Source: Corynebacterium wankanglinii
GTDB lineage: Bacteria > Actinomycetota > Actinomycetes > Mycobacteriales > Mycobacteriaceae
DNA: 64,000 nt
Assembly: GCA_014490595.1 (NCBI GenBank)
Contig: CP061031.1
Coordinates: 1,116,001-1,180,000, forward strand
Reading direction: 5' to 3'
This document shows positions 16,853 to 26,937 of this stretch, in pieces (the stretch's first letter is position 1; each line of letters begins with the position of its first letter). A program made the translations under genes and the position numbers. The notes under the pieces were generated by a model, which made no database searches, was not told the origin of the DNA, and saw only the letters and a list, made by a program, of their open reading frames with translations.

Positions 16853-18703
16853 GTGGCAGCTTCAGAAAAACGAAAGCCCGAACGCATGACAGGCGCGGAT
16901 GCCGTCGTTCGCAGTCTTGAGGAGCTGGGCACCGAGATTGTGTTCGGCCTGCCCGGTGGTGCGGTGCTCCCGCTGTATGACGCGCTGTTTCGCGCCGAGA
17001 AACTCCGCCACGTGCTCGTGCGTCACGAGCAGGGGGCGGGCCATGCCGCGGAGGGCTACGCGGTGGCGTCCGGCAAGGTCGGCGTCTGTATCGCCACCTC
17101 CGGTCCTGGCGCGACGAACCTGGTCACGCCAATCGCGGACGCGTACCTCGACTCCGTGCCGATGGTTGCGATCACCGGCCAGGTCGGCTCGCCGCTGCTG
17201 GGCACCGACGCGTTCCAGGAGGCGGATATCCGCGGCATCACCATGCCGATTACTAAGCACAACGTCATGGTGACTAAGGCGGAAGATATACCGCGAGCTA
17301 TCGCTTCGGCTTTCCACATCGCTTCTACTGGACGCCCGGGTCCGGTGCTGGTGGATATTCCAAAAGATGTGCAAAACGCTGAGATAGAGTTCAACTGGCC
17401 GCCGAAGGTGGATTTGCCTGGGTACAAGCCGAACACGAAGCCCCACAACCGTCAGATCGCACAAGCGGCGAAGATGATTTCTAAGGCGGAGCGCCCAGTG
17501 CTCTACATCGGTGGCGGTGTGGTGAAGGCGAACGCGCACAAGCAACTTGCAGAATTCGTGGAAGCAACGGGCGTCCCGGTGGTGACCACGCTGATGGCGC
17601 TCGGTGCCTTCCCTCAGTCGCACCCGCTGTACTTGGGCATGCCCGGTATGCACGGCACGGTTCCGGCCGTCGGCGCGTTCCAGGAATCCGACCTGCTCAT
17701 CGCAATCGGCGCGCGTTTCGACGACCGCGTGACCGGCGACACCGATACGTTCGCACCCCACGCGAAGATCATCCACGCGGACATCGACCCGGCGGAGGTG
17801 GGCAAGATCCGCGCGGTTGACGTCCCCATTGTCGGCGATGCAAAACGGGTGCTTTCCGAACTCACGGACCACTTTGCCGGGAAGGGGGCCGAGAAAGGCG
17901 CCGAGAAGGGGAAGGTCAAGGCGCCGAGCATCGACCCGTGGATTGCGCGCCTGCAGGACCTCAAGGAGCGCTTCCCGCGCGGCTACGAGCCGCACACCGA
18001 CGGCACGCTGGCTCCGCAGTTTGTGTTGGAGACGCTGTCAAAGGTTGCCGGGCCTGAGACGATTTACGTCTCCGGCGTGGGCCAGCACCAGATGTGGTCC
18101 GCCCAGTTCATCGACTACGAGGAGCCCCGGCACTGGATCAACTCCGGCGGCGCGGGCACGATGGGCTTTTCCATCCCCGCGGCAATGGGCGCGAAGGCGG
18201 CCATGCCGGATGCGGAAGTGTGGGCCATTGACGGCGACGGCTGTTTCCAAATGACCAATCAGGAGATCACTACCGCCGCACTCGAGGGCTTCCCCATCAA
18301 GGTGGCGCTGATCAACAACGGCAACCTGGGCATGGTGCGCCAATGGCAGACCCTGTTCTACGAGGGCAACTACTCCCACACCAAGCTTGGCGGCGAGGTG
18401 TACGTGCCTGATTTTGTGAAGCTCTCGGAGGCGTTGGGTGCGGTGTCCTTCCGGGTCACGTCTGCTGACGACGTCGAAACGGCCATCCAGCGCGCCCGGG
18501 AGATCAACGACCGCCCCGTCGTGGTCGAGTTCGTGGTCGGCGAGGACGCGCAGGTATGGCCGATGATCGCGGCCGGCACCTCCAACTCCGACATCGAGTA
18601 TGCGCGCGGCATGCGGCCGTTCTTCGGCGAGGAGGAGTCCGCGGCTGAAACACCCGAGGCAATCAACGAGACCATCGCATCGCTCGAGCAGGAGGAGAAC
18701 TAA
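16853..18703 (+). CDS. ilvB: Acetolactate (acetohydroxyacid) synthase large subunit
   Basis: TPP- and FAD-dependent enzyme that condenses two pyruvates, or pyruvate and 2-ketobutyrate: the first shared step to Val, Leu and Ile. 616 residues. The N-terminal TPP domain has [14 protein letters not shown] and the catalytic Glu in [15 protein letters not shown]. The central FAD-type domain follows, with a Lys/Glu-rich insert ([14 protein letters not shown]) near residue 345. The C-terminal [16 protein letters not shown]…[12 protein letters not shown] is the Mg-TPP motif. GTG at 16853 is set by AAGGAG at 16838-16843. ilvN follows after 2 bases. Expression is expected to be controlled by the leader attenuator. 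Confidence 0.97.
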   Translation: MAASEKRKPERMTGADAVVRSLEELGTEIVFGLPGGAVLPLYDALFRAEKLRHVLVRHEQGAGHAAEGYAVASGKVGVCIATSGPGATNLVTPIADAYLDSVPMVAITGQVGSPLLGTDAFQEADIRGITMPITKHNVMVTKAEDIPRAIASAFHIASTGRPGPVLVDIPKDVQNAEIEFNWPPKVDLPGYKPNTKPHNRQIAQAAKMISKAERPVLYIGGGVVKANAHKQLAEFVEATGVPVVTTLMALGAFPQSHPLYLGMPGMHGTVPAVGAFQESDLLIAIGARFDDRVTGDTDTFAPHAKIIHADIDPAEVGKIRAVDVPIVGDAKRVLSELTDHFAGKGAEKGAEKGKVKAPSIDPWIARLQDLKERFPRGYEPHTDGTLAPQFVLETLSKVAGPETIYVSGVGQHQMWSAQFIDYEEPRHWINSGGAGTMGFSIPAAMGAKAAMPDAEVWAIDGDGCFQMTNQEITTAALEGFPIKVALINNGNLGMVRQWQTLFYEGNYSHTKLGGEVYVPDFVKLSEALGAVSFRVTSADDVETAIQRAREINDRPVVVEFVVGEDAQVWPMIAAGTSNSDIEYARGMRPFFGEEESAAETPEAINETIASLEQEEN

Positions 18704-18705
18704 GC

Positions 18706-19224
18706 ATGGCCCAGCAAGAACCCATCACCCGCCACACGCTGTCGGTGCTTGTTGACGATGTCGACGGCATTATCACCCGTGTCACCGCGCTATTCACCCG
18801 TCGCGGCTACAACTTGGTCTCGCTGGTTTCGGCCAAGACGGCGACAGACGGCATAAACCGGCTGACCGTCGTTGTCGACGCCACGGAGCACGCCGTTGAG
18901 CAGATCACCAAACAGCTCTACAAGCTCATCCAGGTGCACAAGGTGCTCGAGCTTGACGACGGCACGTCGGTCGGCCGCCAGCTGCTCTTGGTGAAGGTAA
19001 CGGCAGATAACCTCACCCGCCCCCAAGTGGTGGATGCGGCGAATCTCTTCCGCGCCCGAGTGATTGACGTCGGGGTGGATTCCGTGATCATCGAGGCCAC
19101 CGGTAACTCCGCCAAATTGAAGGCGTTTCTCGAGGTGATGGAAACCTTCGGCATCCGAGAACTCGCACGGTCGGGTTCGGTGGCGCTCTCGCGCGGATCC
19201 AAGACGATGGCGAAGGCCGACTGA
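18706..19224 (+). CDS. ilvN: Acetolactate synthase small (regulatory) subunit
   Basis: 172 residues. N-terminal ACT domain (RHTLSVLVDDVDGIITRVTALFTRRGYNLVSL, about 9-40) that binds valine for feedback inhibition, and a C-terminal domain (about 85-165) typical of the small subunit that activates IlvB. The ATG is 2 bases after the ilvB stop, inside the same transcript. Confidence 0.96.
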   Translation: MAQQEPITRHTLSVLVDDVDGIITRVTALFTRRGYNLVSLVSAKTATDGINRLTVVVDATEHAVEQITKQLYKLIQVHKVLELDDGTSVGRQLLLVKVTADNLTRPQVVDAANLFRARVIDVGVDSVIIEATGNSAKLKAFLEVMETFGIRELARSGSVALSRGSKTMAKAD

Positions 19225-19277
19225 ATTCTCAACCCCCGTAGGCGGTTGTGTCATAATGTGAAATGACCGTCTCATAA

Positions 19278-20315
<1,038 letters not shown>

Positions 20316-20336
20316 AGCTATCAGCGACGACGCAAA

Positions 20337-20372
20337 CGCGGCAGGGCTCCATCAGCCCTGCCGCGTTCTTCG
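20337..20372 (+). terminator. Rho-independent terminator of ilvBNC
   Basis: Perfect 12-bp stem CGCGGCAGGGCT / AGCCCTGCCGCG (20337-20348 and 20354-20365) with a CCATC loop and a T-rich tail TTCTTCGTTCTT. Confidence 0.88.
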
Positions 20373-20429
20373 TTCTTGCGCCCAGCGCTTGTCGTCGAGC
20401 TAGCCTTCAAACCCTCGCGGAGGCAAAGC

Positions 20430-20463
20430 AAAAACCCCGCGTCCCCTGACCGGGGATGCGGGG
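20430..20463 (-). terminator. Rho-independent terminator of the anchored protein gene
   Basis: On the minus strand, CCCCGCATCCCC pairs with GGGGACGCGGGG (one A-C mismatch), loop GGTCA, followed by TTTTTG. It lies 27 bases past the stop of the 20490-21029 gene and faces the ilvC terminator. Confidence 0.85.
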
Positions 20464-20489
20464 TGCACTCTCTGCGGTGAGAGAAGCGG

Positions 20490-21029
20490 CTAGTTGGTCG
20501 CCGGAGCCTCGGACGGTGCGAGGGTCTCGGTCACCTCGTCGACGATCTCGGTCTGGGTAACCGTGTCGTCAGCGGCGTTGTCGCCGGTTGCCGCAGCGGA
20601 CTCGGAGGTGGCGGCGGACTCGGTAGCGCCGTTGTCAACGGTGGTGGTCTCGGAGACGACCTCGGTTGCGGCGGTGGTGGTGGAGGTAACGGTCGTGCCC
20701 TCGTCGTCGTTGCCGGAGAACAGGAGCCACAGCAGCCACAGCAGCAGCAGTGCTACGAAGATGCCCAGCAGCCACTTCCACCAGCCGCCACCGTTGTTCT
20801 CCTCGGTCACGGCAGTGGAGCCGGCGGTGCTACGTGCCGGGGTAGCGGTCGTGCGCTCGGTGGTGGTGCGCTCAACACGGACATCCTTGGACGGATCAAC
20901 GTTGGCGTCCTTAACGTCCTTGGTGCCACGAAGGTCGTTGACCTTGTCCTTGCCCAAGTTCTTCGCGTCCTCGATCTTGCCCTCGCCAAAGTCCTTGGGG
21001 TTGCGGTTCGGGTCATTCGGGTTGGTCAT
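20490..21029 (-). CDS. Single-pass membrane protein with Thr/Ser-rich tail
   Basis: 179 residues, not a recognised family. The N-terminal 85 residues are hydrophilic and charged (MTNPNDPNRNPKDFGEGK…), resembling short disordered or CsbD-like stretches. One strong hydrophobic helix WWKWLLGIFVALLLLWLLWL follows (about 98-117), then an acidic Thr/Ser/Ala-rich tail (TTVTSTTTAATEVV…) to the end. Start ATG 21029 has AAAGGAA 8 bases upstream; the longer reading upstream is spurious. The tail probably faces outward, as in cell-envelope stalk proteins, but orientation is not proved. Confidence 0.65.
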   Translation of the reverse strand: MTNPNDPNRNPKDFGEGKIEDAKNLGKDKVNDLRGTKDVKDANVDPSKDVRVERTTTERTTATPARSTAGSTAVTEENNGGGWWKWLLGIFVALLLLWLLWLLFSGNDDEGTTVTSTTTAATEVVSETTTVDNGATESAATSESAAATGDNAADDTVTQTEIVDEVTETLAPSEAPATN

Positions 21030-21235
21030 TGTAAATTCCTTTCGTGCTAACACAAGTGCTGGCATACCGTTCGCGTGGATCGCGTGGACGTGCCAGCATC
21101 CTCCGTGAACGACCGCCCACTCTAACAAATATTCGCACCGCATTCTGGTACCCGTGTGGCTCGCGTCGATCCCGTCGCATCATTTTCCCAGCGCCTTAGG
21201 GGCGCAGGTGCAGCGCCGTAACGATTTTCAGTTAG

Positions 21236-21264
21236 TTGTCAATAAGGAATCGGGCGGATACCGT
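21236..21264 (+). promoter_or_regulatory. Probable promoter of the CDF exporter
   Basis: TTGTCA (21236-21241), a 17-base spacer, then TACCGT (21259-21264). It sits 12 bases before the first of the tandem start-site repeats. Nothing else is visible in the 21030-21275 gap beyond the upstream gene's own ribosome site. Confidence 0.45.
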
Positions 21265-21275
21265 TGGTCGTCGGT

Positions 21276-21329
21276 AAGCATTGTGAAAGGAACCAGGATG
21301 CAAAGCATTGTGAAAGGAACCAGGATGCA
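21276..21329 (+). repeat. Perfect 27-bp tandem duplication carrying ribosome-binding site and start codon
   Basis: Two identical 27-base units (21276-21302 and 21303-21329), each containing GTGAAAGGAACC (ribosome-binding site) and an ATG (21298 and 21325). 27 is a multiple of three, so the two ATGs are in the same frame and the first would add nine residues, MQSIVKGTR, to the protein. Confidence 0.9.
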
Positions 21330-22232
21330 CGACCACGCGCACGAGCACCATCACCATGAGCACGGGGGCGCGAACCGGCGCCGCGCCGCGCGTTGATGAT
21401 CGCGCTCGCCATTACAGGGGTCGTTTTCGTGGCGGAGGTCGCCGGCGGCCTTATCTCCGGCTCGATGGCGCTGCTTGCGGATGCGATGCACATGCTTTCG
21501 GATGCCGCAGGGTTGATCATCTCCCTGGTGGCCGTCGTTGTCGGGCAGCGGGCTGCGTCGGCGACGGCGACGTTCGGCCACCGTCGTGTGGAGGTGCTCG
21601 CCGCGCTCATCAACGCGGTGGCTGTGCTGAGTATTTCGGTCTGGATTGTGGTGGAAGCCGTACGCAGGGTGCGCGACCCCCAGCCGGTGGAGACAGGGCC
21701 GATGATGGTGATCGCCGCCATCGGCCTAGTGGCCAACGCCGCCTCGGCATGGGTGCTCGCGCGCCACCGGGAGGGATCCATCAACGTGCAGGGCGCGTAC
21801 CTGCACGTGCTGGTGGACATGTTCGGTTCCGTTGCGGTCCTGGCAGCAGGTGCAGTGATTGCGGTGACAGGGGTTGCAGCTGCCGACGTTGTTGCGTCCC
21901 TGCTTATCGCTGCACTTGTGTTGCCGCGGGCGTGGCAGCTCATGGTCGGTTCGGCCCGCGTGATGCTGGAGCAGGTTCCGGAGGGGTTCGACGTTGAGGT
22001 GGTGGAGCGGACGCTGGGCGAGGTCGACGGTGCGGTAGATACCCATGATCTTCACCTCTGGTCGCTTGATGGAGTGAGCGTGCTGGCCACCGTCCACGTG
22101 GTTGCCGCATCTGGCGTAGACCGCGACCAGCTTCTAGATAGGGTCCAGCAGGCGCTGGCTGGCCTGGGGGTGGAGCACGCCACTGTGCAGATCGAGCGGC
22201 CCGAGCACATCTCCCACGAGAAGGTGTGCTGA
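21325..22232 (+). pseudogene. CDF family divalent metal exporter (one apparent frameshift near the N-terminus)
   Basis: Cation diffusion facilitator, exporting Zn2+, Co2+ or similar in exchange for protons. N-terminal His-rich stretch MHDHAHEHHHHEHGG (metal binding), then six helices. Helix 2 has HMLSDAAGLIISL and helix 5 LHVLVDMFGSVAVLAAG, the H/D-xxx-D metal sites. The C-terminal cytoplasmic domain contains THDLHLWSLDGVSVLATVHV. The His-rich start and the membrane body are in different frames; adding one G to the run at 21364-21368 joins them as HGGREPAPRRALMIAL, so the break may be a base-call error. Without it, translation could only start at TTG/ATG 21390-21393 and would lack the His stretch. 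Confidence 0.8.
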
Positions 22233-22253
22233 AACTGATCTACCCTTGGGCCC

Positions 22254-24035
22254 ATGGGTTTCACCACGCCAAGTTACTCGCTCAAGGATCTGTTCTCCCG
22301 CGCAGAGAAAGGGGAGTTGCAGCTGCCCGATTTTCAGCGGGAGTACCTATGGGACGTCGATAGGATACGCACTCTGGTCACTTCGGTGCTGCGCGGCTAC
22401 CCGGTGGGAGCGTTGCTGGCGCTGGACACTCGCAACACGCAGCAGCGGTTTAAGCCGCGCCCGCTCGAAGGGGTGGAGGCGTCAGGCGTTTCCCCGGGGC
22501 TGCTGTTGCTGGACGGCCAGCAGCGGTTGACCTCGCTCTACCAGGCATTCACGCACAGCGGCGAGGTGCGCACCGTCGATTATTTGGGAAGGCCTATCCG
22601 GCGCCGCTTCCTCGTGGACGTGCGTGCCGCAGTGGCGGCGGAAACCATGCCGGTGGAGGCGCTATTCGCCGTTGATGACAGTGGCCGCGTCCGCTCCCAC
22701 TTCGGGCCGAGCGTGGATGAGCCACTCGACACACGTGAAGCGTATATCCGCCACGGCGTGATTCCGGTGAGCATGCTGTTGTGGAAATGCGGCAACGAAC
22801 TACTCGTGGATATGGCGGCGCACGCGCAGGATGACACGCTGCGGGATGCGGTGAAGCGGTTTATCAACCAGGTCATGCGGGGGCTTCCGGCGTACGACGT
22901 GCCGGTGATCCGCGTCGACCGCGATACCACGCAGGCCGGCGTGGGCCAGATCTTCGCTTTCGCCAACTCTGCGGGTGTGCAGATGGACGTCTTCGAGCTC
23001 CTTACCGCGGTCTACGCGGCCGAAGACCCGGGCTTTGCGCTCGCCGATGATTGGGGCGGTATCGAGGCGCAGCTGAGGGCTCACCCGGTGCTGGACAGCG
23101 TGGGCCGCGTGGAGTTCTTGCGCGCGCTGTCACTGCTGCTGACAAGTCGTCAGGGCCCGGCGCTGGGCCACCGCGGCGACATCTTGAACATCACTCTCGA
23201 GGAGTATCAGGCGCATGGCCCTGAAATGGCGGCAGGGTTTCTCGCCGCCGCCGAGTTCCTGGAACAGCGGCGCGTCGTTGCCGCCGACCAAGTGCCATAT
23301 CCCGCACAGTTGATCCCCCTCGCCGTCATCCTTGCGCGCTTGGCGGAGCAGCCGGACGCGCTAGCGGCGGACGGCGCAGCCGACCGCCTGAACCGCTGGT
23401 TCTGGTGCGGCGTTTTCGGCGAGCTCTACGGTGCGCACGCGCCGACGATCCGGATCGGGCTGGACGTCACGGAGGTCACCCCGTGGGTCCGGGGAGACAC
23501 CCAGGATCTGCCGCGCACCGTCGCAGACGCCCGGTTCCACGAATCGCGCCTGCGCAGCGCGGGGCCAAGTAGCGGCGTTTACCGCGGTTTGTACTCGCTG
23601 CTGATGGCGCGGGAGCGCGCGACTGGCGCACCGCAGAGCCGTTTACTGCAGACACGGTCGCTGAGTTGCAGCCGAGGTTCCGCCAGGTTCCCACGGCAAT
23701 TCTTGGCCATGACTGGAGCTTTGGATGCGGACCCGGAACTGGCCGACTCGGTATTAAACCGGACGCCAATGGGTCGACGCACCGATGTGGTGATAGAGCA
23801 CAATGAGCCAAAGCGCTACCTTCCACGCCTGCAGTCCAAATCGCTTTTGGAGGACGACGAATTTGATGCTGTGCTCGCCGGCCATGAGATGAACCCGGAG
23901 CTGCTGCTGGCATCCGACTGGGAGGGATTCGTTGCAGACAGACGCGAGCGCTTCGTCGGCATGATCGAGTACGCGATGGACCGGCAGGCGGTTCGCGACT
24001 GGGACCGAAGCGAGGCCGAGTGCGACGAGCGATAG
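22254..24035 (+). CDS. DUF262 domain protein (GmrSD/ParB-like nuclease family), C-terminal half doubtful
   Basis: 593 residues. The N-terminal DUF262 domain is clear: LPDFQREYLWDVDRI (about 24-38) and LLLLDGQQRLTSLYQAF (about 84-100), with the DGQQR nucleotide/nuclease motif. These proteins act in modification-dependent restriction or phage defence. The C-terminal part ends in a family-typical block (DADPELADSVLNRTPMGRR…YLPRLQSKSLLEDDEFDAVL). Between about 23613 and 23690 the residues make better sense one frame over (GARDWRTAEPFTADTVAELQPRF), so two compensating indels are likely. The expected HHIFP motif appears only as FPRQFL, without a visible His pair. TACCCT at 22241 lies 7 bases before the ATG. 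Confidence 0.75.
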   Translation: MGFTTPSYSLKDLFSRAEKGELQLPDFQREYLWDVDRIRTLVTSVLRGYPVGALLALDTRNTQQRFKPRPLEGVEASGVSPGLLLLDGQQRLTSLYQAFTHSGEVRTVDYLGRPIRRRFLVDVRAAVAAETMPVEALFAVDDSGRVRSHFGPSVDEPLDTREAYIRHGVIPVSMLLWKCGNELLVDMAAHAQDDTLRDAVKRFINQVMRGLPAYDVPVIRVDRDTTQAGVGQIFAFANSAGVQMDVFELLTAVYAAEDPGFALADDWGGIEAQLRAHPVLDSVGRVEFLRALSLLLTSRQGPALGHRGDILNITLEEYQAHGPEMAAGFLAAAEFLEQRRVVAADQVPYPAQLIPLAVILARLAEQPDALAADGAADRLNRWFWCGVFGELYGAHAPTIRIGLDVTEVTPWVRGDTQDLPRTVADARFHESRLRSAGPSSGVYRGLYSLLMARERATGAPQSRLLQTRSLSCSRGSARFPRQFLAMTGALDADPELADSVLNRTPMGRRTDVVIEHNEPKRYLPRLQSKSLLEDDEFDAVLAGHEMNPELLLASDWEGFVADRRERFVGMIEYAMDRQAVRDWDRSEAECDER

Positions 24036-24867
24036 TTACCGCAGTCGCCGTCGCCGTAACTGCCGTGCTCGCGGGATGCGCGCCGGAGGCGCAGCTCAGC
24101 CCCCTCGAGAGGGCGAAGAGCGTCAACCAGTCCAAACATGTCGCGCAGCTGTTCGCCGACAGGCCGGAGGTGGTGGACGATGTTCTCGGTATCAAAACCA
24201 CGCGGCTGTTCTTCCCCGCGTCGGAGACGCTGGTGCTCAGCGACGCCACGGTTGAGGCCCAGTTGCGCGCCGCCTCGATCGCTGTGGCAACCAACGCCCC
24301 GATGATGGTTTACGACCCCGGCCGGCACGCGGAATACGCGCGCATGATAGCGGACATGCACACTGTCACCGTGCTCACAGTTGGGGACGTCTCTATCGCT
24401 CCTTCATCAGGCGCGGTTCGCGTGCGCAGGGACCCAGGGGGTTGCGTGCGCTCGAGGAAATGACGGCGCTGCGCTTCGTGGAACGCACTGTGGACGAGCC
24501 GGGGGATGCAGTGCGCGAGGTCGCATCGTTGGACCAGCGCGAGCCCACGTGGATTCGAGCCGCGTGGGCGGATCCGGTGGTGCTGCCAGCCGCAAAACCC
24601 GAGCCGCTTCCCATCCAGTCTCGGCGCGACGCCAACATGGCCCCGCGCGTTGTGGCCACCTGGGAATCATCGATCCCTTCAGTGGCAAATGCGCGCAGCT
24701 ACGGCGCGACCGTCTCAGTGGTTCCGCTGCCGGACCCACGAAAAAGTGAAGAGACGCTCTTCGCCATGGCTGGCCTGTCAGATCTGCCGCTCGTGGCGTT
24801 GGGGAGCCAGTTCGGCACGTCCGAAGTACTTGCGCACCGCATCCGGCAGGCGGAAGCTGCCTATTAA
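24020..24867 (+). pseudogene. Lipoprotein with cell-wall-binding-repeat-2-like domain, frameshifted
   Basis: GTG at 24020, overlapping the previous stop by 16 bases, opens a lipoprotein signal with lipobox VLAGC (Cys about residue 19). A CWB2-like region (SETLVLSDATVEAQLRAASIAVATNAPMM…VTVLTVGD) follows. At a G5 run (24437-24441) the frame is lost; with one more G it continues LRALEEMTALRFVERTVDEPG… to YGATVSVVPLPDPRKS…LVALGSQFG and ends at 24867. Segment order and wording match the first half of the lipoprotein at 26938-28410, so this is a shorter paralogue lacking the C-terminal 230 residues of that protein. Confidence 0.65.
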
Positions 24868-24875
24868 CACGCTAA

Positions 24876-24893
24876 AATAAGCCCTGGCTTATT
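24876..24893. promoter_or_regulatory. Palindrome upstream of serA
   Basis: AATAAGCC-CT-GGCTTATT, an 8-bp perfect inverted repeat with a 2-base centre, 22 bases before the serA start. It may be an operator or, less likely, a small terminator for the preceding lipoprotein gene (a T-rich run GTTTC follows). Confidence 0.5.
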
Positions 24894-24915
24894 GTTTCAT
24901 GCAGAAGGAGATCCA

Positions 24916-25857
24916 GTGCCACCACGCACACCGATTGTGCTGATCGCCGACCCGCTCGCGTCGGAGGCCGAGCAAGCACTGGGATCTGGGGTAGAGATCC
25001 GCCGAGTCGCCGGGCCTCGTCGCTCCGACTTGCTCAGGGCGGTACGCGATGCCGACGCGCTCATTGTCCGCTCGGCCACCACAGTCGACCGGGAGGTTCT
25101 TGATGCCGCCGCGCACCTGAAAGTCATCGGTCGCGCCGGGGTCGGTATTGACAACATCGACGTCGAGGCCGCCGCCGAGCGGGGAATTGTCGTGGCGAAC
25201 ACTCCTACCGCGAACATCCACTCCGCCTGCGAACACGCCATTGCCCTCCTGCTAGCGGCCGCCCGCACCATTCCGGCGGCAAATGCCTGCGTGCATGAGG
25301 GGAGCTGGGAGCGCTCCCGGTTTCACGGTACGGAGATCTACGGCAAAACCGTTGGCGTTGTCGGTTTCGGCCGAGTAGGCCAGCTTTTCGCTGAGCGCAT
25401 GAGCGCCTTTGGCACCCGCATTCTCGCATACGACCCGTACCCGGACCAGGCGGCCGTCGACCGTCTCGACGTCGAGCTGGCGGATCTTGACGCGCTGGTG
25501 GCTCGGGCGGATTTCGTTTCCATCCACGTGCCGAAAACCGCCGAGACGCACGAGCTTTTCGACGAGCGACTGCTTCGCTCAGCCAAGCCGGGGCAGATCC
25601 TGATCAATACCTCCCGCGGTGGGGTGGTGGATGAGCGCGCTCTCGCCGCCGTATTGCGCGAGGGGCCGATTTCTGCCGCCGGGATTGATGTCTTTGAGCA
25701 GGAGCCGCCCCACGAATCACCCTTGTTTGGGCTGGACAACGCTGTGCTCACCCCGCACCTGGGCGCGCAGACCCGGGAGGCGCAGGCGCGGGCCGGTGTG
25801 GATGTGGCCCGTGCGGTGCTGAGCGCGCTTACCGGAGAGCCGGTCCCGGCGCCGTAA
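24916..25857 (+). CDS. serA: D-3-phosphoglycerate dehydrogenase, short form
   Basis: Oxidises 3-phosphoglycerate with NAD+ as the first step of serine synthesis. 313 residues. NAD-binding motif GKTVGVVGFGRVGQLFAERM, signature INTSRGGVVDERALAAVL and the catalytic His in LTPHLGAQT. The protein stops at LTGEPVPAP, exactly where the catalytic domain ends in the roughly 530-residue actinobacterial enzyme. The intervening and ACT domains that bind serine are missing, and the following bases do not encode them. GTG at 24916 has AGAAGGAG 5 bases upstream. It is either a serine-insensitive SerA or a paralogous 2-hydroxyacid dehydrogenase; the position before leuB supports SerA. Confidence 0.85.
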   Translation: MPPRTPIVLIADPLASEAEQALGSGVEIRRVAGPRRSDLLRAVRDADALIVRSATTVDREVLDAAAHLKVIGRAGVGIDNIDVEAAAERGIVVANTPTANIHSACEHAIALLLAAARTIPAANACVHEGSWERSRFHGTEIYGKTVGVVGFGRVGQLFAERMSAFGTRILAYDPYPDQAAVDRLDVELADLDALVARADFVSIHVPKTAETHELFDERLLRSAKPGQILINTSRGGVVDERALAAVLREGPISAAGIDVFEQEPPHESPLFGLDNAVLTPHLGAQTREAQARAGVDVARAVLSALTGEPVPAP

Positions 25858-25910
25858 ACAGGTGACACCCTGGATCTGTTTTCTACGATGTGAGAAAAGG
25901 ATTCCAGATT

Positions 25911-26927
25911 ATGAAAATTGCAGTGCTTGCGGGCGACGGTATCGGCCAAGAAATAATGGCGGAAGGGCTGAAGGTGCTCAACGCAGTTCGCAACGACGTG
26001 GAAACCACGGAGTTCGACCTCGGCGCACGCCGCTACCTGCGCAATGGGGAGCTTCTCACCGACGCGGACCTGGATGCGCTCAAGGAGCACGACGCGATCT
26101 TGCTCGGTGCCATCGGCGATCCGGAGCGGGTGCCGGCGGGCGTGCTGGAGCGTGGTTTACTGCTGCCCCTCCGGTTCAAACTGGACCACTACGTCAACCT
26201 GCGGCCGTCGCGCCTCTACCCGTCCTCGGTCAGCCCCCTGGCGAACCCGGGCGACATCGACTTTGTGGTGGTGCGCGAGGGCACCGAAGGCCTGTACGCC
26301 GGTAACGGCGGCACCCTGCGGCAAGGCACCGAGCACGAGGTGGCCTGCGAAGTTTCCCAGAACACCTATCACGGGGTGGAGCGCGTGGTGCGCTACGCCT
26401 TCGAGCTGGCTATGACGCGCCGGCAGAAGCTCACCCTCGTGCACAAGACGAACGTGCTGGTCAACGCCGGCGGGTTGTGGCAGCGCGTCGTCGACGAAAT
26501 CAGTCCTGAATTCCCCGAGGTCGAAGTGGACTACAACCACATCGATGCCGCCACCATTTACATGGTGCAAGACCCTGGCCGTTACGACGTCATCGTCACA
26601 GACAACCTCTTCGGCGATATCCTCACCGACCTCGCCGGTGCCGTCGCCGGCGGCGTGGGCCAGGCGTGCTCCGGCAACATCAACGCCGCGAAAGCGTTTC
26701 CGTCGATGTTCGAGCCGGTGCACGGATCCGCCCCGGATATCGCGGGTCAGGGCATCGCGGACCCCACTGCAATGATCTTGTCGGTGGCGATGATGCTGCG
26801 TTTCCTCGGCGACGACGACAACGCCTCACGCATCGAGGACGCTGTCGAACGCGACGTTGCAACGCGTGGCGATGCCAAGGTGCGAACCGCCGAAGTGGGT
26901 GACCGGATCGCAGCTGCGCTGAAGTAG
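25911..26927 (+). CDS. leuB: 3-isopropylmalate dehydrogenase
   Basis: NAD-dependent oxidative decarboxylase of leucine synthesis. 338 residues. GDGIGQEI at the N-terminus, substrate Arg residues in [37 protein letters not shown], the metal-binding [18 protein letters not shown] and the NAD site [23 protein letters not shown] 25911 is preceded by AAAAGG; the GTG 21 bases earlier adds no family sequence. It stands alone, with leuCD 28 kb downstream as in other corynebacteria. Confidence 0.96.
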   Translation: MKIAVLAGDGIGQEIMAEGLKVLNAVRNDVETTEFDLGARRYLRNGELLTDADLDALKEHDAILLGAIGDPERVPAGVLERGLLLPLRFKLDHYVNLRPSRLYPSSVSPLANPGDIDFVVVREGTEGLYAGNGGTLRQGTEHEVACEVSQNTYHGVERVVRYAFELAMTRRQKLTLVHKTNVLVNAGGLWQRVVDEISPEFPEVEVDYNHIDAATIYMVQDPGRYDVIVTDNLFGDILTDLAGAVAGGVGQACSGNINAAKAFPSMFEPVHGSAPDIAGQGIADPTAMILSVAMMLRFLGDDDNASRIEDAVERDVATRGDAKVRTAEVGDRIAAALK

Positions 26928-26937
26928 GGTTGATCGC

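Noticed and set aside
16862..17995. Open frame (377 codons) on the minus strand
   Set aside because: Antisense to ilvB, Arg/His-rich shadow text.
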